This document shows, piece after piece, positions 45,416 to 55,495 of a stretch of 64,000 nucleotides of DNA. The translations under genes and the position numbers were made by a program. Origin of the DNA: Budorcas taxicolor (taxonomy: Eukaryota > Chordata > Mammalia > Artiodactyla > Bovidae); NCBI RefSeq assembly GCF_023091745.1, contig NC_068913.1, forward strand, positions 38,880,501 to 38,944,500. The letters run 5' to 3'. The notes under the pieces are model-generated. The model was not told the DNA's origin, did not search any database, and saw nothing but the letters and a program-made list of their open reading frames with translations. Position 1 is the first letter of the stretch. Each line of letters begins with the position of its first letter.

Positions 45416-47556
45416 ATACAGTCAGAAAAAACAAGACCAGTAGCTGACTGTGGCTCAGATCATAAACTCCTTACTGCAAAATTCAGACTTAAATTGAAGA
45501 AAGTAGGGGAAGCCGCTAGACCATTCAGGTATGACCTAAATCAAATCCCTTATGATTATACAGTAAAAGGGATAAATAGATTCATGGGATTAGATTTGAT
45601 AGACAGATGGATGGAGGTTTGTGACATCATGTCAGAGGCAGTGATCAAGATCATCCCCAAAAAAAGAAAGGCAAAAAAGCAAAATGGTTGTCTGAGGAGA
45701 CCTTACACACAGCTGAGAAAAGAAGAGAAGCTAAAGGCAAAGGAGAAAAGGAAAGATATACCCATTTGAATGCAGACTTCCAAAGAATAGCAAGGAGAGA
45801 TAAGAAAACCTTCCTAAGTGTTCCTGCAAAGAAAGGAAAACAATAGAATGGGAAAGACTAGAGATCTCCAAGAAAATTAGAGATACCAAGGGAACATTTC
45901 ATGCAAAGATGGGCTCAATAAAGGACAGAAATGATATGGACCTAACAGAAGCAGAAGATATTAAGAAGAGGTGGCAATAATACACAGAAGAACTATACAA
46001 AAAAGATCTTCATAATCCAGATAACCACAATGGTGTGATCACTCACCTAGAGCCAGATGTCCTGGAGTGTGAAGTCAAATGGGCCTTAGGAAGAATCACT
46101 ATGAACAAAACTAGTAGAGGTGATGGAATTCCAGTTGACCTATTTAAAATCCTAAAAGATGATGTTGTGAAAGTGCTACACTCAATATGCCAGCAAATTT
46201 GGAAAATTCAGCAGTGGCCACAGGACAGGACAAAAGGTCAGTTTTCATTCCAATCCCAAAGAAAGGCAATGCCAAAGAATGTTCAAATTATTGCACAGTT
46301 GCACTTGTTTTACATGCTAGCAAATTAAGGCTCAAAATTCTCCAAGCAAGGCTCTCGGTTCAACAGTATGTGAACTGAGAAATTCCAGATGTTCAAGCTG
46401 GATTAGAAAAGGCAGAGGAACCAGAGATCATACTGCCAACATCTGTCGGATCATAGAAAAGGCAAAAGAATTCCAGAAAAACATCTACTTCTGCTTTATT
46501 GACTACGCCAAAGCCACTGACTGTGTGGATCACAACAAACTGTGGAACATTCTTAAACAGATGGAAATACCAGATTATCTTACTTGCCTCCTGAGAAATC
46601 TGTATGCGGGTCAAGAAGCAATAGTTAGAACTGGACATGGAACAATGGACTGGTTCCAAACAGGGAAAGGAGTACATCGAGGTTGTATACTGTCACCCTG
46701 CTAATTGAACTGCTATGCAGAGTACACCTTGCGAAAACTGGGCTGGATGAAGCACAAGCTGGAATCAAGATTGCAGGGAGAAATATGAATAACCTCAGAT
46801 ATGCAGATGACACCACCCTTATGGCACAAAGTGAAGAGGAACTAAAAAGACTCTTGATGAAAATGCAAGAGGAGAGTGAAAAAGTTGGCTTAAGACTCAA
46901 CATTCAGAAAACTAAGATCATGGCATCAGGCCCCATCACTTCATGGGAAATATATGGGGAAAAAGTGGGAACAGTGTCAGACTTTGTATTCTTGGGCTCC
47001 AAAATGACTGCAGATGGTGACTGCAACCATGAAATGAAAAGAAGTTTGTTCCTCAGAAGAAAAGCTATGACCAATTTAGACAGCATATTAAAAGCAGACA
47101 TTACTTTCTTGACAAAGGTGCATCTGGTCAAAGCTATGGTTTTTCCAGTAGTCAGTATGGATGTGAGAGTTGGACCATAAAGAAAGTTGAGTGCTGAAGA
47201 ACTGACTTTTGAACTGTGTTGTTGGAGAAGACACTTGAGACTCCCTTGGACTGCAAGGAGATCCAATCGGTTCATCCTAAAGGAAATCAGTCTTGAAAAT
47301 TCATTGGAAGGACTGATGCTGACATTGAATACTTTGGACTTGATGCAAAGAACTGCCTCATTGGAAAAGATCCTGACGCTTGGAAGGGTTGAAGGCAGGA
47401 GGAGAAGGGGACGACGGAGGGTGAGATGGTTGGATGGCATCACTAACCCAATGGACACGAGTTTGAGTAAGCTCCAGGAGTTGGTGATGGACAGGGAAGC
47501 CTGGCGTACTGCAGTCTATGGGGTCACAAAGAGTTGGACACAACTGAATGACTGAA
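45416..47556 (+). mobile_element. BovB LINE, 5'-truncated
   Basis: It starts at the ATACAGTCAGAAAAAACAAGACC point after the endonuclease and runs to the GACTGAATGACTGAATTG end. It includes all of the RT region. It is moderately diverged, with several frameshifts. A Bov-tA follows within 10 bp. Confidence 0.95.
45494..47555 (+). pseudogene. BovB reverse transcriptase, broken
   Basis: Open pieces: the linker with PFRYDLNQIPYDYTV (45494-45769), early RT with GDGIPVDLFKILKDD (46035-46328), the catalytic RYADDTTLM block (46683-47180, YADD at 46800-46811, intact) and the C-terminal tail (47187-47555). At least three frame changes separate them. No EN domain is included because of the 5' truncation. 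Confidence 0.88.
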
Positions 47557-47562
47557 TTGATA

Positions 47563-47775
47563 CTGGGCTTCCCGGGTGGCTCAGAGGTTAAAGCGTCTGC
47601 CTGCAATGCGAGAGACCTGGGTTCGATCTCTGGGTTGGGAAGATCCCCTGCAGAAGGAAATGGCAACCCACTCCAGTATTCTTGCCTGGAGAATCCCATG
47701 GACGGAGGAGCCTGGTGGGCTACAGTCCATGGGGTCGCAAAGAGTTGGACATGACTGAGTGACTTCACTCACTTA
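47563..47775 (+). mobile_element. Bov-tA SINE, young type
   Basis: GGGCTTCCCGGGTGGCTCAGAGGTTAAAGCGTCTGCC is the head of a young Bov-tA subtype (pol III A-box-like part), and GGGTTCGATCTCTGG is the B-box-like part. Body and tail are complete. It sits between a sense BovB and an antisense BovB. Confidence 0.96.
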
Positions 47776-47811
47776 ACATTACCAAAAAGAAAGTGAAAGT
47801 GAAAGTTGCTC

Positions 47812-48449
47812 AGTTCAGTTCAGTCGCCCAGTCGTGTCTCACTCCCTGTGACACCATGAACTGCAGCACGCTAGGCTTCCCTGTCCATCACTAACTCCCG
47901 GAGTCCACCCAAACCCATGTCCATCGAGTCAGTGATACCATCCAACCATCTCATCCTCTGTTGTCCCCTTCTCCTCCTGCCCTCAATCCTTCCCAGCATC
48001 AGGGTCTTTTCAAACGAGTCAGTTCTTCGCATCAGGTGGCCAAAGTATTGGAGTTTCAGCTTCAACATCAGTCATTCCAATGAATACTCAGGACTGATTT
48101 CCTTTAAAATGGACTGGTTGGATCTCTTTGCAGCCCAAGGGACACTCAAGAGTCTTTTCCAACATCACAGTTCAAAAGCATCAATTCTTCTGCACTCAGT
48201 TTATTTCATACTCCAACTCTCACATCCATACATGATCACTGGAAAAACCATAGCCTTGACTAGATGGACCTTTGTGGACAAAGTAATGTCTCTGCTTTTT
48301 AATATGCTGTCTAGATTGGTCATAACTTTCCTTCCAAGGAGTAAGGGTCTTTTAATTTCATGGCTGCAATCACTATCTGCAGTGATTCTGGACCCCAAAA
48401 ATAAAGTCTTTCACTGTTTCCCCATCTATTTGCCATGAAGTGATGGGAC
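47812..48449 (-). mobile_element. BovB LINE 3' portion, antisense
   Basis: The plus strand reads TTCAGTTCAGTCGCCCAGTCG, CCAACCATCTCATCCTCTG, TTCCAACATCACAGTTCAAAAG to CATCTATTTGCCATGAAGTGATGGG, the last ~640 bp of BovB. It faces the sense BovB at 45.4-47.6 kb, forming an inverted repeat. A Bov-tA is inserted at or next to its 5' end. Confidence 0.94.
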
Positions 48450-48577
48450 AGCTCAGTGGTGTCTGACTATTTTTGACCCCACGGACTATATAGTCCATGG
48501 AATTCTCCAGGCCTGAATACTGGAGTGGGTATCCTTTCCCATATCCAAGGGATCTTCCCAACCCAGGGATCAAACGA
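48450..48577 (-). mobile_element. Bov-tA SINE body, antisense, partial
   Basis: GCTCAGTGGTGTCTGAC, TAGTCCATGGAATTCTCCAGGCC, AGGGATCTTCCCAACCCAGGG then stops in the B-box complement GATCAAAC. GATGGGAC before and GATGTGAC after may be its target duplication. Confidence 0.85.
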
Positions 48578-48607
48578 TGTGACCAGAATAAACCAACACC
48601 TAGCCAG

Positions 48608-48637
48608 CTGGGAAGTCACATTAACGTGACTTCCCAG
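48608..48637. repeat. Perfect 12-bp hairpin
   Basis: CTGGGAAGTCAC (48608-48619), a 6-base loop ATTAAC, then GTGACTTCCCAG (48626-48637). The stem is perfect. It lies at the far end of the ERV-like sequence, next to the SINE at 48450-48577. Confidence 0.95.
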
Positions 48638-48949
48638 TCCCGTTAAACCAGTGACCTTTCTCCAAAGCACCTATAAGTGGAGTTTCCCTTCACTGGGAGA
48701 ACAACTCAAGTCGGAATCAAAGCCCCCCAGATGGGAACTGAAGCTCCCCAAATTGGACAAATTCAAAAAGGCCCCAGTGGGACCATGATGTCAAGCTGTT
48801 CTGAGAACAAGTTTATTAGACCATTTAATTTAAAGGAGAATAAGTAATATCTATTAGAGAATCGATCAATTGTTTCACTGTCAAAGTTACCTGTGGCACC
48901 CATAGGGGAAATTAGAACTGGATGCCTCAAGTCCAAGGGAGCCCCTGGG

Positions 48950-49105
48950 CCTGTTCATAATTAAAGTGTTCCTCTCCTTTGTGAAGTGCTTCCAACTACC
49001 ATTGTATAATTGTGAGCCATTCAGTGGTTATTGCTCTTCTGATTTTACCATATCTAATATGTACCCCAAAGATCTTTTCTTTGGGATAGATGAAATATTT
49101 CCCAT
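48950..49105 (-). pseudogene. gag N-terminus remnant of a class I ERV
   Basis: The frame opens with MGN and has LNGSQLYNGSWK after the first stop, comparable in position to the Tyr/Trp-rich block that follows the matrix start in HERV-W/9-type gag proteins. Stops at codons 26 and about 78 and the lack of any further gag domain show it is dead. The match is by eye only. Confidence 0.4.
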
Positions 49106-49268
49106 TTTTATAAGGTTTATAACACCAAAACACAAAAGATGTAGACAAATTTCAATTTAAAAAACCAGCATAAATTTCAGCACTAATGCACAATTAGGTA
49201 ATTAAATATACCCTACAACTGATTTCCAATCAGGTAAATTGATTTTCCAATTAGGTAAATAAATGTTT

Positions 49269-49448
49269 CCTACAAAACAAATCAACTAATTCCAACTAGG
49301 ATACCCATTCCCACGAGAACTACTTCCCCAATGGAATGGTTCCAACCGAACCAAATTCCAAATAAATTCACCCTACAAAATAAATGAGCGAATTCCAACT
49401 AGGGTGGGCTTGCCCCACAAAAACTAGTTCCCCAATGAAGCAGTTCAG
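49269..49448 (-). repeat. Degenerate tandem repeat of about 103 bp in the ERV leader
   Basis: CCTACAAAA(C/T)AAAT starts at 49269 and 49372. Both copies continue with AATTCCAACTAGG and CTA(C/G)TTCCCCAATG at matching offsets. Less clear starts CCTACAA occur near 49212 and 49783. Confidence 0.75.
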
Positions 49449-49512
49449 GGTAGAGTCCAACAATTTCCCTTTCCAACAGGGTACCCCAAACAAATTGACT
49501 TGTCCCATAAAG

Positions 49513-49622
49513 TGAAAGTCGCTTGGTCGTGTCTACTCTTTGTGGACCCATTGACTGTACAGTCCATAGAATTCTCCAGGCCAGAATACTGGAGTGGATA
49601 GCCTTTCCCTTCTCCTGGTGTG
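49513..49622 (-). mobile_element. Bov-tA body fragment, antisense, inside the ERV leader
   Basis: TCGCTTGGTCGTGTCTACTC to GATAGCCTTTCCCTTCTCC. CCATAAAG at 49505-49512 and 49623-49630 is the target duplication. It has lost the whole tRNA-like head through 5' truncation. Confidence 0.9.
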
Positions 49623-49978
49623 CCATAAAGGAAAAGCCCAAATTGAGGGGAAAAAAATGTTGCTGATGTGCACACCAGAGCAACTTACCTTCCAAAATCA
49701 AGCCCATTGGCTCGTAACACAAAAGGGCGTACAAGACAAGCAAACCGACTGAACTGGCTATTGAACTGGGTACACTTACCCTACAAATGAAATGGTGTCT
49801 GTGGCCTCATAGAAGTTTGTAGGTTCCTTGTCTCAACTGCCAAGTGCTAGGGGAAGCCAGTGCTGCTTCAGGGAATCTTGAAGGAAAGAACCTCAGGACA
49901 GATCGTCCCAGCCCCAATATTCCCTGATCAGGGTCAGTTAGCCACAAGCAGCAAGGCTTCTGGCTGGCTAAGCCATAT

Positions 49979-50433
49979 TGTTACAGAGTACAAGCTCACT
50001 CTGCTCTCCGCATGATAAGCCAATGTATCTGATAGGTGAGGGGTTGAGGTAAGGAAGAGACTGTTTGGGGAGCTGGCTGACCAAGAAGATAGAAGGCGAA
50101 CACCTCAAAATAACCATCTTATTGAGATCTTGCTGCTGAGTTCTTTTATAGATCAGAGATGGGGGGAGGTGAGGAAGCAGCAGAGTAAAAAGGACACAGA
50201 TTTTGCAAATATCTCCTAGGATGGCAAGCCTTAGGCAAGGGATGTCTTAATTTCTTCCTTCCTGCCATAGGCAGGTGGAGAGGGTTCTGAACAATGGCTC
50301 TTTAACAATCAGGCATAGAGGTAGAATTCTCTGAGGCAGGCCATTCTCTATGATTATAGTGACAAAAGAAATGAAAAGCTGGTCAAAGAAACGGTTCCAA
50401 CATGGAGTCAGAATTGGCTTCTTCTCTGCAACA
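49979..50433 (-). mobile_element. Antisense ERV LTR, probable 5' LTR
   Basis: Aligned end to end with the LTR at 36130-36588. On the minus strand it starts TGTTGCAGAGAAG, has a TATA box CTATAAAAG (about 50144-50152) and ends CTGTAACA. The leader and gag start lie in the correct orientation just downstream, so this looks like the 5' LTR of a mostly deleted provirus. The 78-codon frame 50247-50483 is LTR sequence, not a gene. Confidence 0.7.
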
Positions 50434-50781
50434 GTCACAATGTCTACTTCAGAGAGTAGTTGTGATCTGTTATTGGAGTTCAAGGGTGTAGAGTGTTTTG
50501 TAGAGTTTCTGGCCAGATTAAATAGTGGTAATTTTTAAATGTTGTTTTAATTAGAATGGGAGAGGAGGGCAGGGAGATAGTACTATAAATCTTGTATGCT
50601 ATATCTCATTAAATCTGCTTGCCCAAATGTTAGCCATGAAGTGCTAATGCCTCTGGAGCTCCAGAAATTTGGGCTCCTTCAGCCTATAGGAGGGTATGGG
50701 CAGGCTGATGCCTGGGCTGTGTCATGTCAACTGTGCACTGAGTGTATTTTAATTTATTCTGCAATTGCTCACACTCAACAG
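50434..50781. other. No recognised feature
   Basis: Flank of the LTR, unassigned. Confidence 0.4.
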
Positions 50782-50789
50782 TACTTATT

Positions 50790-50985
50790 GAAAGTGAAAT
50801 TCACTCAGTTGTGTCTGACTCTTTATGACCGCATGGACTATACAGTCCATGGAATTCTGCAGGTCAGAATACTGGAGTGGGTAGCCCTTCCCTTCTCCAG
50901 GGGATCTACTCAACCCAGGAACAGAACCAGGGCCTCCTGCATTGCTGGTGGATTCTTTACTAACTGAGCTGTCAGGGAAGCCTTT
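50790..50985 (-). mobile_element. Bov-tA SINE, antisense
   Basis: Complete complement from AAATTCACTCAGTTGTGTC to TAACTGAGCTGTCAGGGAAGCC. TACTTATT at 50782-50789 and 50986-50993 is the target duplication. Confidence 0.94.
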
Positions 50986-50993
50986 TACTTATT

Positions 50994-51578
50994 AAAAATG
51001 TAAATAGAGAATTTTATAAATTATAATGAATAGGATGGGGGACCATACAAAAATTAAAGGAGTTAGAAATACTCTCTGAAACCTGGGCCAATCCAGACAC
51101 AATGATAGGTCTCAGAGGGGATCCCCTAAAACCTTAAGGGTTTGCTTTTTCCATCTGGGTGTGGGCTTGTGACTCAGGCTGATTCATCACCATGTAACCA
51201 GTCCAGCTGTTTCCATTTCCAGATCTGTGAGTACCTCCTTGGCCTCCAGGTTGTCAAAGGTAGTCATCTACAGTGCTTTTGAAATTGTTGAAGTGACTTG
51301 TGCCTAAGAAAAGCAAAAAATAAATTCTGTCCTGTTTTTAGATTTATGAATCAACCTGGAAGCCCATTGCTAAATTACAAAAAGGAAATAAATTACTCTA
51401 ACTCTCCATTTAGAAACCACTCTAGGACTGGAACTCTTTTGATTTAATAGCACATTTTACCTGGAGTGAAAAGAAAAGAGGAAAAACATTAAACTCAGTA
51501 AAAATGGTAATTTCTCATAAAATCCTTTGGTCACAATTTAGGTCTTGAAAAAAAAGGAATTAAAATTCTTCTTATTCT
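50994..51578. other. No recognised feature
   Basis: Anonymous. A GC-richer patch at about 51090-51250 has no recognisable coding frame. Confidence 0.4.
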
Positions 51579-51592
51579 AACAGTCCTATAAG

Positions 51593-51716
51593 TGAAGTGA
51601 AAGTCACTCAGTCGTATCCGACTCTTGCGACCCCATGGACTGTAGCCCACAAGGTTCCTCTGTCCATGGGATTCCCCAGGCAAGAATACTGGAGTGGGTT
51701 GACATTTCCTTCTCCA
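51593..51716 (-). mobile_element. Bov-A monomer, antisense, young
   Basis: AAGTCACTCAGTCGTATCCGAC to GACATTTCCTTCTCC. The perfect 14-bp duplication AACAGTCCTATAAG at 51579-51592 and 51717-51730 shows a recent 5'-truncated insertion. Confidence 0.96.
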
Positions 51717-51730
51717 AACAGTCCTATAAG

Positions 51731-52370
51731 GTTGTTAGTAAATGCATATAAATGATTATCAATTTATTTTGGAAGAATATATTTTATAACTGTTGGTGGA
51801 AGATTTTGCAAGGCAATACGTGGTAAAGTATTCAAAGCTAAAAGTGCTAGAGATGAATTAGATCAGACTCTGGCTTATTTCCCAGAAAATATAATATTCT
51901 ATAAAGGAAAGCATTATAATCGGTTTCTTATGCTCCTCATTCAGGTGTCTTGTGTTTAGCAGAAATTTAAAACAGATCTTCAAAGAGAAATTGACTTAAA
52001 ATATAAAGGCATAAGACTAGATACCAATAGTAGGTGAAGGGATTTCCTGTGTAGATGAATTTTAGATGCAAAAAATTTATAATTTTCATAGATTCAGTGG
52101 AAACAAACTATAAAATGATATTGATACATTTATAGAATTTAAACATAGTAAGGACTAAAAGGGCTCAATTTCACCCTCACAGATAATCAGAGATCCTGTT
52201 CTGATTAAAAGGCTAAATCAGAATAAGAAAATATTAATCACTGTGATGAGCATGGGTATCTCCTTGGTAGATGCAACATAAATGAAGGAAACTAGCTGTT
52301 AACCAAACTCAGAATGAGATAGGCAAAGAAAATTTAGAAGCTTACCAAAATGCCTGAAAAGAATTTAATT
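51731..52370. other. AT-rich spacer
   Basis: No recognised feature. Confidence 0.45.
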
Positions 52371-52459
52371 CTCCAGGGGATCTTCCGACCCAGGGATTGA
52401 ACCCAGGTCTCCCACATTGCAGGCAGACGCTTTAATCTCTGCGCCACCAGGGAAGCCCT
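52371..52459 (-). mobile_element. Bov-tA tRNA-like head only, antisense
   Basis: TTCTCCAGGGGATCTTCCGAC, GATTGAACCCAGGTCTCCC and TCTGCGCCACCAGGGAAGCCC are the complement of the 5' part. The whole 3' body is missing, the opposite of normal 5' truncation, so later deletion or internal priming is likely. Confidence 0.9.
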
Positions 52460-53554
52460 AATAGGTTAAATAAGCTGATCTTAATAATATGCAAATGATA
52501 TAAAATGATTTTTTTAATGTGCAAGCCCAGTTTCTTTTTCTTTTTCTCTCTTGCAACTACAGTGTAGATGAATGTACAGATTTACGTGTTTATTTGTTTG
52601 CTTTTATTAGCAGGGCTCTAACCCTAAAATACTCTGGGAATATCACTATTTCTCTAGTTTAAGGTCTAGACTAGAATTAGGCTCAGTGCACTTTTTCCTG
52701 ATCTTGTTCTTCAGAGCTTCCTTCCCTATTGACAAAGAGGCAAATAATTTCAACCCAATTAAAAGAATATTTCTCCTTAAGGTTTAGAGAAGGGCCGCCA
52801 TAAATTGGCCACCCCAGGTGTCCTTTCCCTGGTTTTGCTAGATCTTTCAAGGACAAAGGACCTCCCAAGAAGAGATAATCACAATCTCATCTTTGCCACA
52901 CCAGCCTAGGGGAAAAGAAGCAATTTAGAAAGAAGGGAGAATCCAAACAGAGACCACTCCAAACAGTTTGTAACCCCTTAGCTCCTCCCTGGGAAAGTTC
53001 TTCCAACACAATGGCCTACTTTGTCCCTGCTGAGAAAGACAGGCTTAGGGCCATTTCTATGGTGTAGAGCCAATCCTTAAAACAATATACCAGGGCTATT
53101 TTCTTTGAGATAATTTTCTTAAGAAAGGGAAATAACTAAGAAATTATAAGCTAAAAATTATTATAGACTTTATTGTGCATTTATTGCTAGTATATTAGAA
53201 CTGAACATTTTGATATCTCTGTAGGAATGTAGCATGTTTAATTCTTCTATTACATGAATATTATATTAGAAAATATAATCTACTGGTATATGTCAGTGTA
53301 TTGAATTCTTATATATGCTAGAACATTTGAATTGTTTTCACTAAAAGTTTACTGTACATCAATGTTCTGTAACTTTTTTTTTCCCTATCCTTATTTATCA
53401 TCTGTCCACATCCATTTTCATTGGTTTTCAGTAGAAGGATGATCTAAGGTCCCACACACATGTACATACAATGGGAATGCCCTGGAAATAATGTATATTT
53501 TTCCTTTTTTATTTTAGTATAACTAGTACATTTCACATATTACATTGTAGTGGC
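52460..53554. other. Anonymous sequence
   Basis: No repeat recognised. The stretch 52680-53080 is less AT-rich but has only a 61-codon frame (52683-52868, minus) without a domain. Confidence 0.45.
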
Positions 53555-53557
53555 AAT

Positions 53558-53650
53558 CCAGAGCTTTACTACTCAGAGTATGGTTCATGGACCAACAACA
53601 TTAACATCACTTGGGACTTATTTAAAATGCAGAGTTCCAGGTTCCAGAAT
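53558..53650 (+). mobile_element. MER5A-like hAT relic
   Basis: GTATGGTTCATGGACCAAC, AACATCACTTGGGAC, TTTAAAATGCAGAGTTCCAG follow the first half of the MER5A type consensus (GGTCC..GACCA.., CATCACCTGGGA, AAATGCA). Diverged, 3' half missing. Confidence 0.6.
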
Positions 53651-53726
53651 AAAAATCTGTACTAAAAGAAGGTCTTCTTTGTGATTTGTATGCATATAAA
53701 ATTTGAGAGGTCAAAATCTTGATCAG

Positions 53727-53858
53727 GGGTTAGCAAATTTTCTGTAAATGGTGCAACTGTGTATATTTTAGGCTTTGTGGGCCATTTAGTTGCTCAGTGT
53801 AAGAGCAGTCATATACAGAAACATGTGAATGGCTGTGTTCCAATATTTATGAACACTA
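53727..53858 (+). mobile_element. MER20-like hAT-Charlie relic
   Basis: CAGGGGTTAGCAAATTTTCTG is a hAT-type end, followed by TATTTTAGGCTTTGTGGGCC and GAATGGCTGTGTTCCAATA in the expected order. The 3' third is absent. Confidence 0.7.
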
Positions 53859-53995
53859 ACATTTGAATTGAGTTTTCAGATGTCAAAAAATATTATTCTT
53901 ATTTTGATTATCCCCCTTCCATTTAAAATCATTTATAGCTTACTTTGGGTTCCCTTTACCCATGGCTATATTTCCATGACCCCTGTTCTACAACA

Positions 53996-54345
53996 CAGGC
54001 TCCCCAGATGGTGCATTGGTAAAGAATTCACCTGCCTGTGCCCTAGTGGAGGAAGTGGCAACCCACTCCAGTATTCTTCCCTAGAGAATCTCATGGACAG
54101 CAGAGCCTCGAAAGCTGCAGTCCACAGGGTTGTAAACAGCTGGACAGGACTGAAGGGACTGAACACACGTGCTTGCCAATGCAGGAGATGAAGGGGATGA
54201 GTTCAATCCCTGGGTGGGCAAGGGCCCCTGGAGTAGGAAATGGCAATCTGCTCCAGCATTCTAGCCTGGAAAATTCCATGGACAGAAGAGCCTGATGGGC
54301 TACAATCCGCGGGGCTGCAGATTCATTCATGTCTGAGAGTGAGCA
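53996..54345 (+). mobile_element. Two Bov-tA SINEs head to tail
   Basis: Unit 1 (53996-54171) has a shortened head (CCAGATGGTGCATTGGTAAAG) and a full 3' end (GGACAGGACTGAAGGGACTG). Unit 2 (54172-54345) starts within a head (GCTTGCCAATGCAGGAGATG) and has a full body. Unlike the dimers at 35 and 43 kb, unit 1 keeps its 3' end, so this is more simply a second insertion into or beside the first tail. Confidence 0.88.
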
Positions 54346-55104
54346 CTGCGCATGACTCTACAGCACAGTAGTGTTCCATAAGGTGACTTTTGATGCCAAA
54401 GTAATAGGACATGTGAAAGCAAAGTATAGAATTGCACATAAGATGGGTCTAGTCTCAAACACCTGCAAATCATATTAGAGATAATGAAAAAGTAATAAAA
54501 TAAGACAGTCATGGAAAGAAACTGCCCTTTGCTATGTATATAATATATGCGTATAGAATATATCGAAAATCATAAAGGAGAAATTTTAAATCCTGGAAAC
54601 TATTTCCGTCAGGAACAGACACGGTTAAACTCTCAGTTTAACAAGATATTTTTGTATACATACACATATTTTGTGCTATTTTATATTTCAAATTTCCCAC
54701 CAAACGCTAATTCATAAGCTTTTATGTGTTATTAAATGGGCTTCCAAAACACATACTTTTAAATAGCAGTCTAATATTTTAGCATGAGACTGTCCCATTT
54801 CATAAGGCCTTGGTATCTTAAGAGACTAGTGGAAAACATAATAAGGATGAGAATGAGTACTCATTGGAGAATGAGTAATGATTAGTCAGCTTAACAACCT
54901 GAACCTAAAATAAGAAGGGCTGTAGGCATAGCAAATTATAGATTTCAGAAGATGAATAAGCACCTCAATTGAGGAATCACCTCAAGAAAGTGTGTGCGCT
55001 TGGATATATGAAATGAAGTCACTGGGGTATATTTTTTCAGTGTAAATTTAATGCATATTTAGAAAAACATTTGAATAACTATGTTTTACGAGATTGCACT
55101 GCCC
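54346..55104. other. AT-rich spacer
   Basis: No recognised feature. Confidence 0.45.
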
Positions 55105-55495
55105 ATATTGTTGGATCTCTTTCTCCTATGCTTACTTTGAGGAAGCTACTGACTGTTGGGGGATCCCACATGACTAGAACCTACAGGGGACCATTAGGAC
55201 TGAGGGCAGCCCTCAGGAACAGACTGTAAGAAACTGAACCCTGTGATCCTACAGTCACAAGAAACTGAATTCTACCAACAGCCTGAATGATTTGGAAGTG
55301 GATCCTTCCCTAGTGAAATCTGAGCTGAGACCTCAGCCCCGACAGAAACTATGATTGTAGCCTTGTGAGACCCTAAGCAGAGGACCCATACCAGAATCTT
55401 CCCACAGAAACTGTGAGATAATCAATGTGTTGTTTTAAGCACTTGACTTTGTGGTAATATTGTTCCTCAGTGGTAGATAATGTACCATGGTGTGT
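55105..55495 (+). mobile_element. MLT1-type (ERVL-MaLR) LTR, old
   Basis: GGAAGTGGATCCTTCCC, GAGCTGAGACCTCAGCCC, ATTGTAGCCTTGTGAGACCC, CCACAGAAACTGTGAGATAATC, TTGTTTTAAGCACTTGACTTTG and GTGGTAGATAATG follow the MLT1 LTR to its 3' end. The edges are approximate, and it carries no coding part. Confidence 0.8.

Larger units (their letters stand above)
48590..49978 (-). mobile_element. ERV 5' leader and gag start (class I type), decayed
   Basis: Downstream (minus strand) of the LTR at 49979-50433 lies a leader of about 870 bp and then an ATG at 49105-49103. The encoded start MGNISSIPKKRSLGYIL has the myristoylation-type MGN and the xLGxIL spacing seen at the start of gag in class I ERVs. A stop comes at codon 26, and no pol or env follows. 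A SINE (49513-49622) and a tandem repeat of about 103 bp sit in the leader. I could not match a primer-binding site to a named tRNA. Confidence 0.5.

Noticed and set aside
47563..47775. Possible tRNA-Glu gene in Bov-tA heads (here and at other copies)
   Set aside because: Only A-box- and B-box-like words remain, and a cloverleaf with an anticodon stem cannot be drawn. It is the SINE's internal pol III promoter.
49940..49978. Primer-binding site next to the antisense LTR
   Set aside because: The minus-strand text after the LTR (ATGGCTTAGCCAGCC) does not match any tRNA 3' end I can recall, so no PBS is called.
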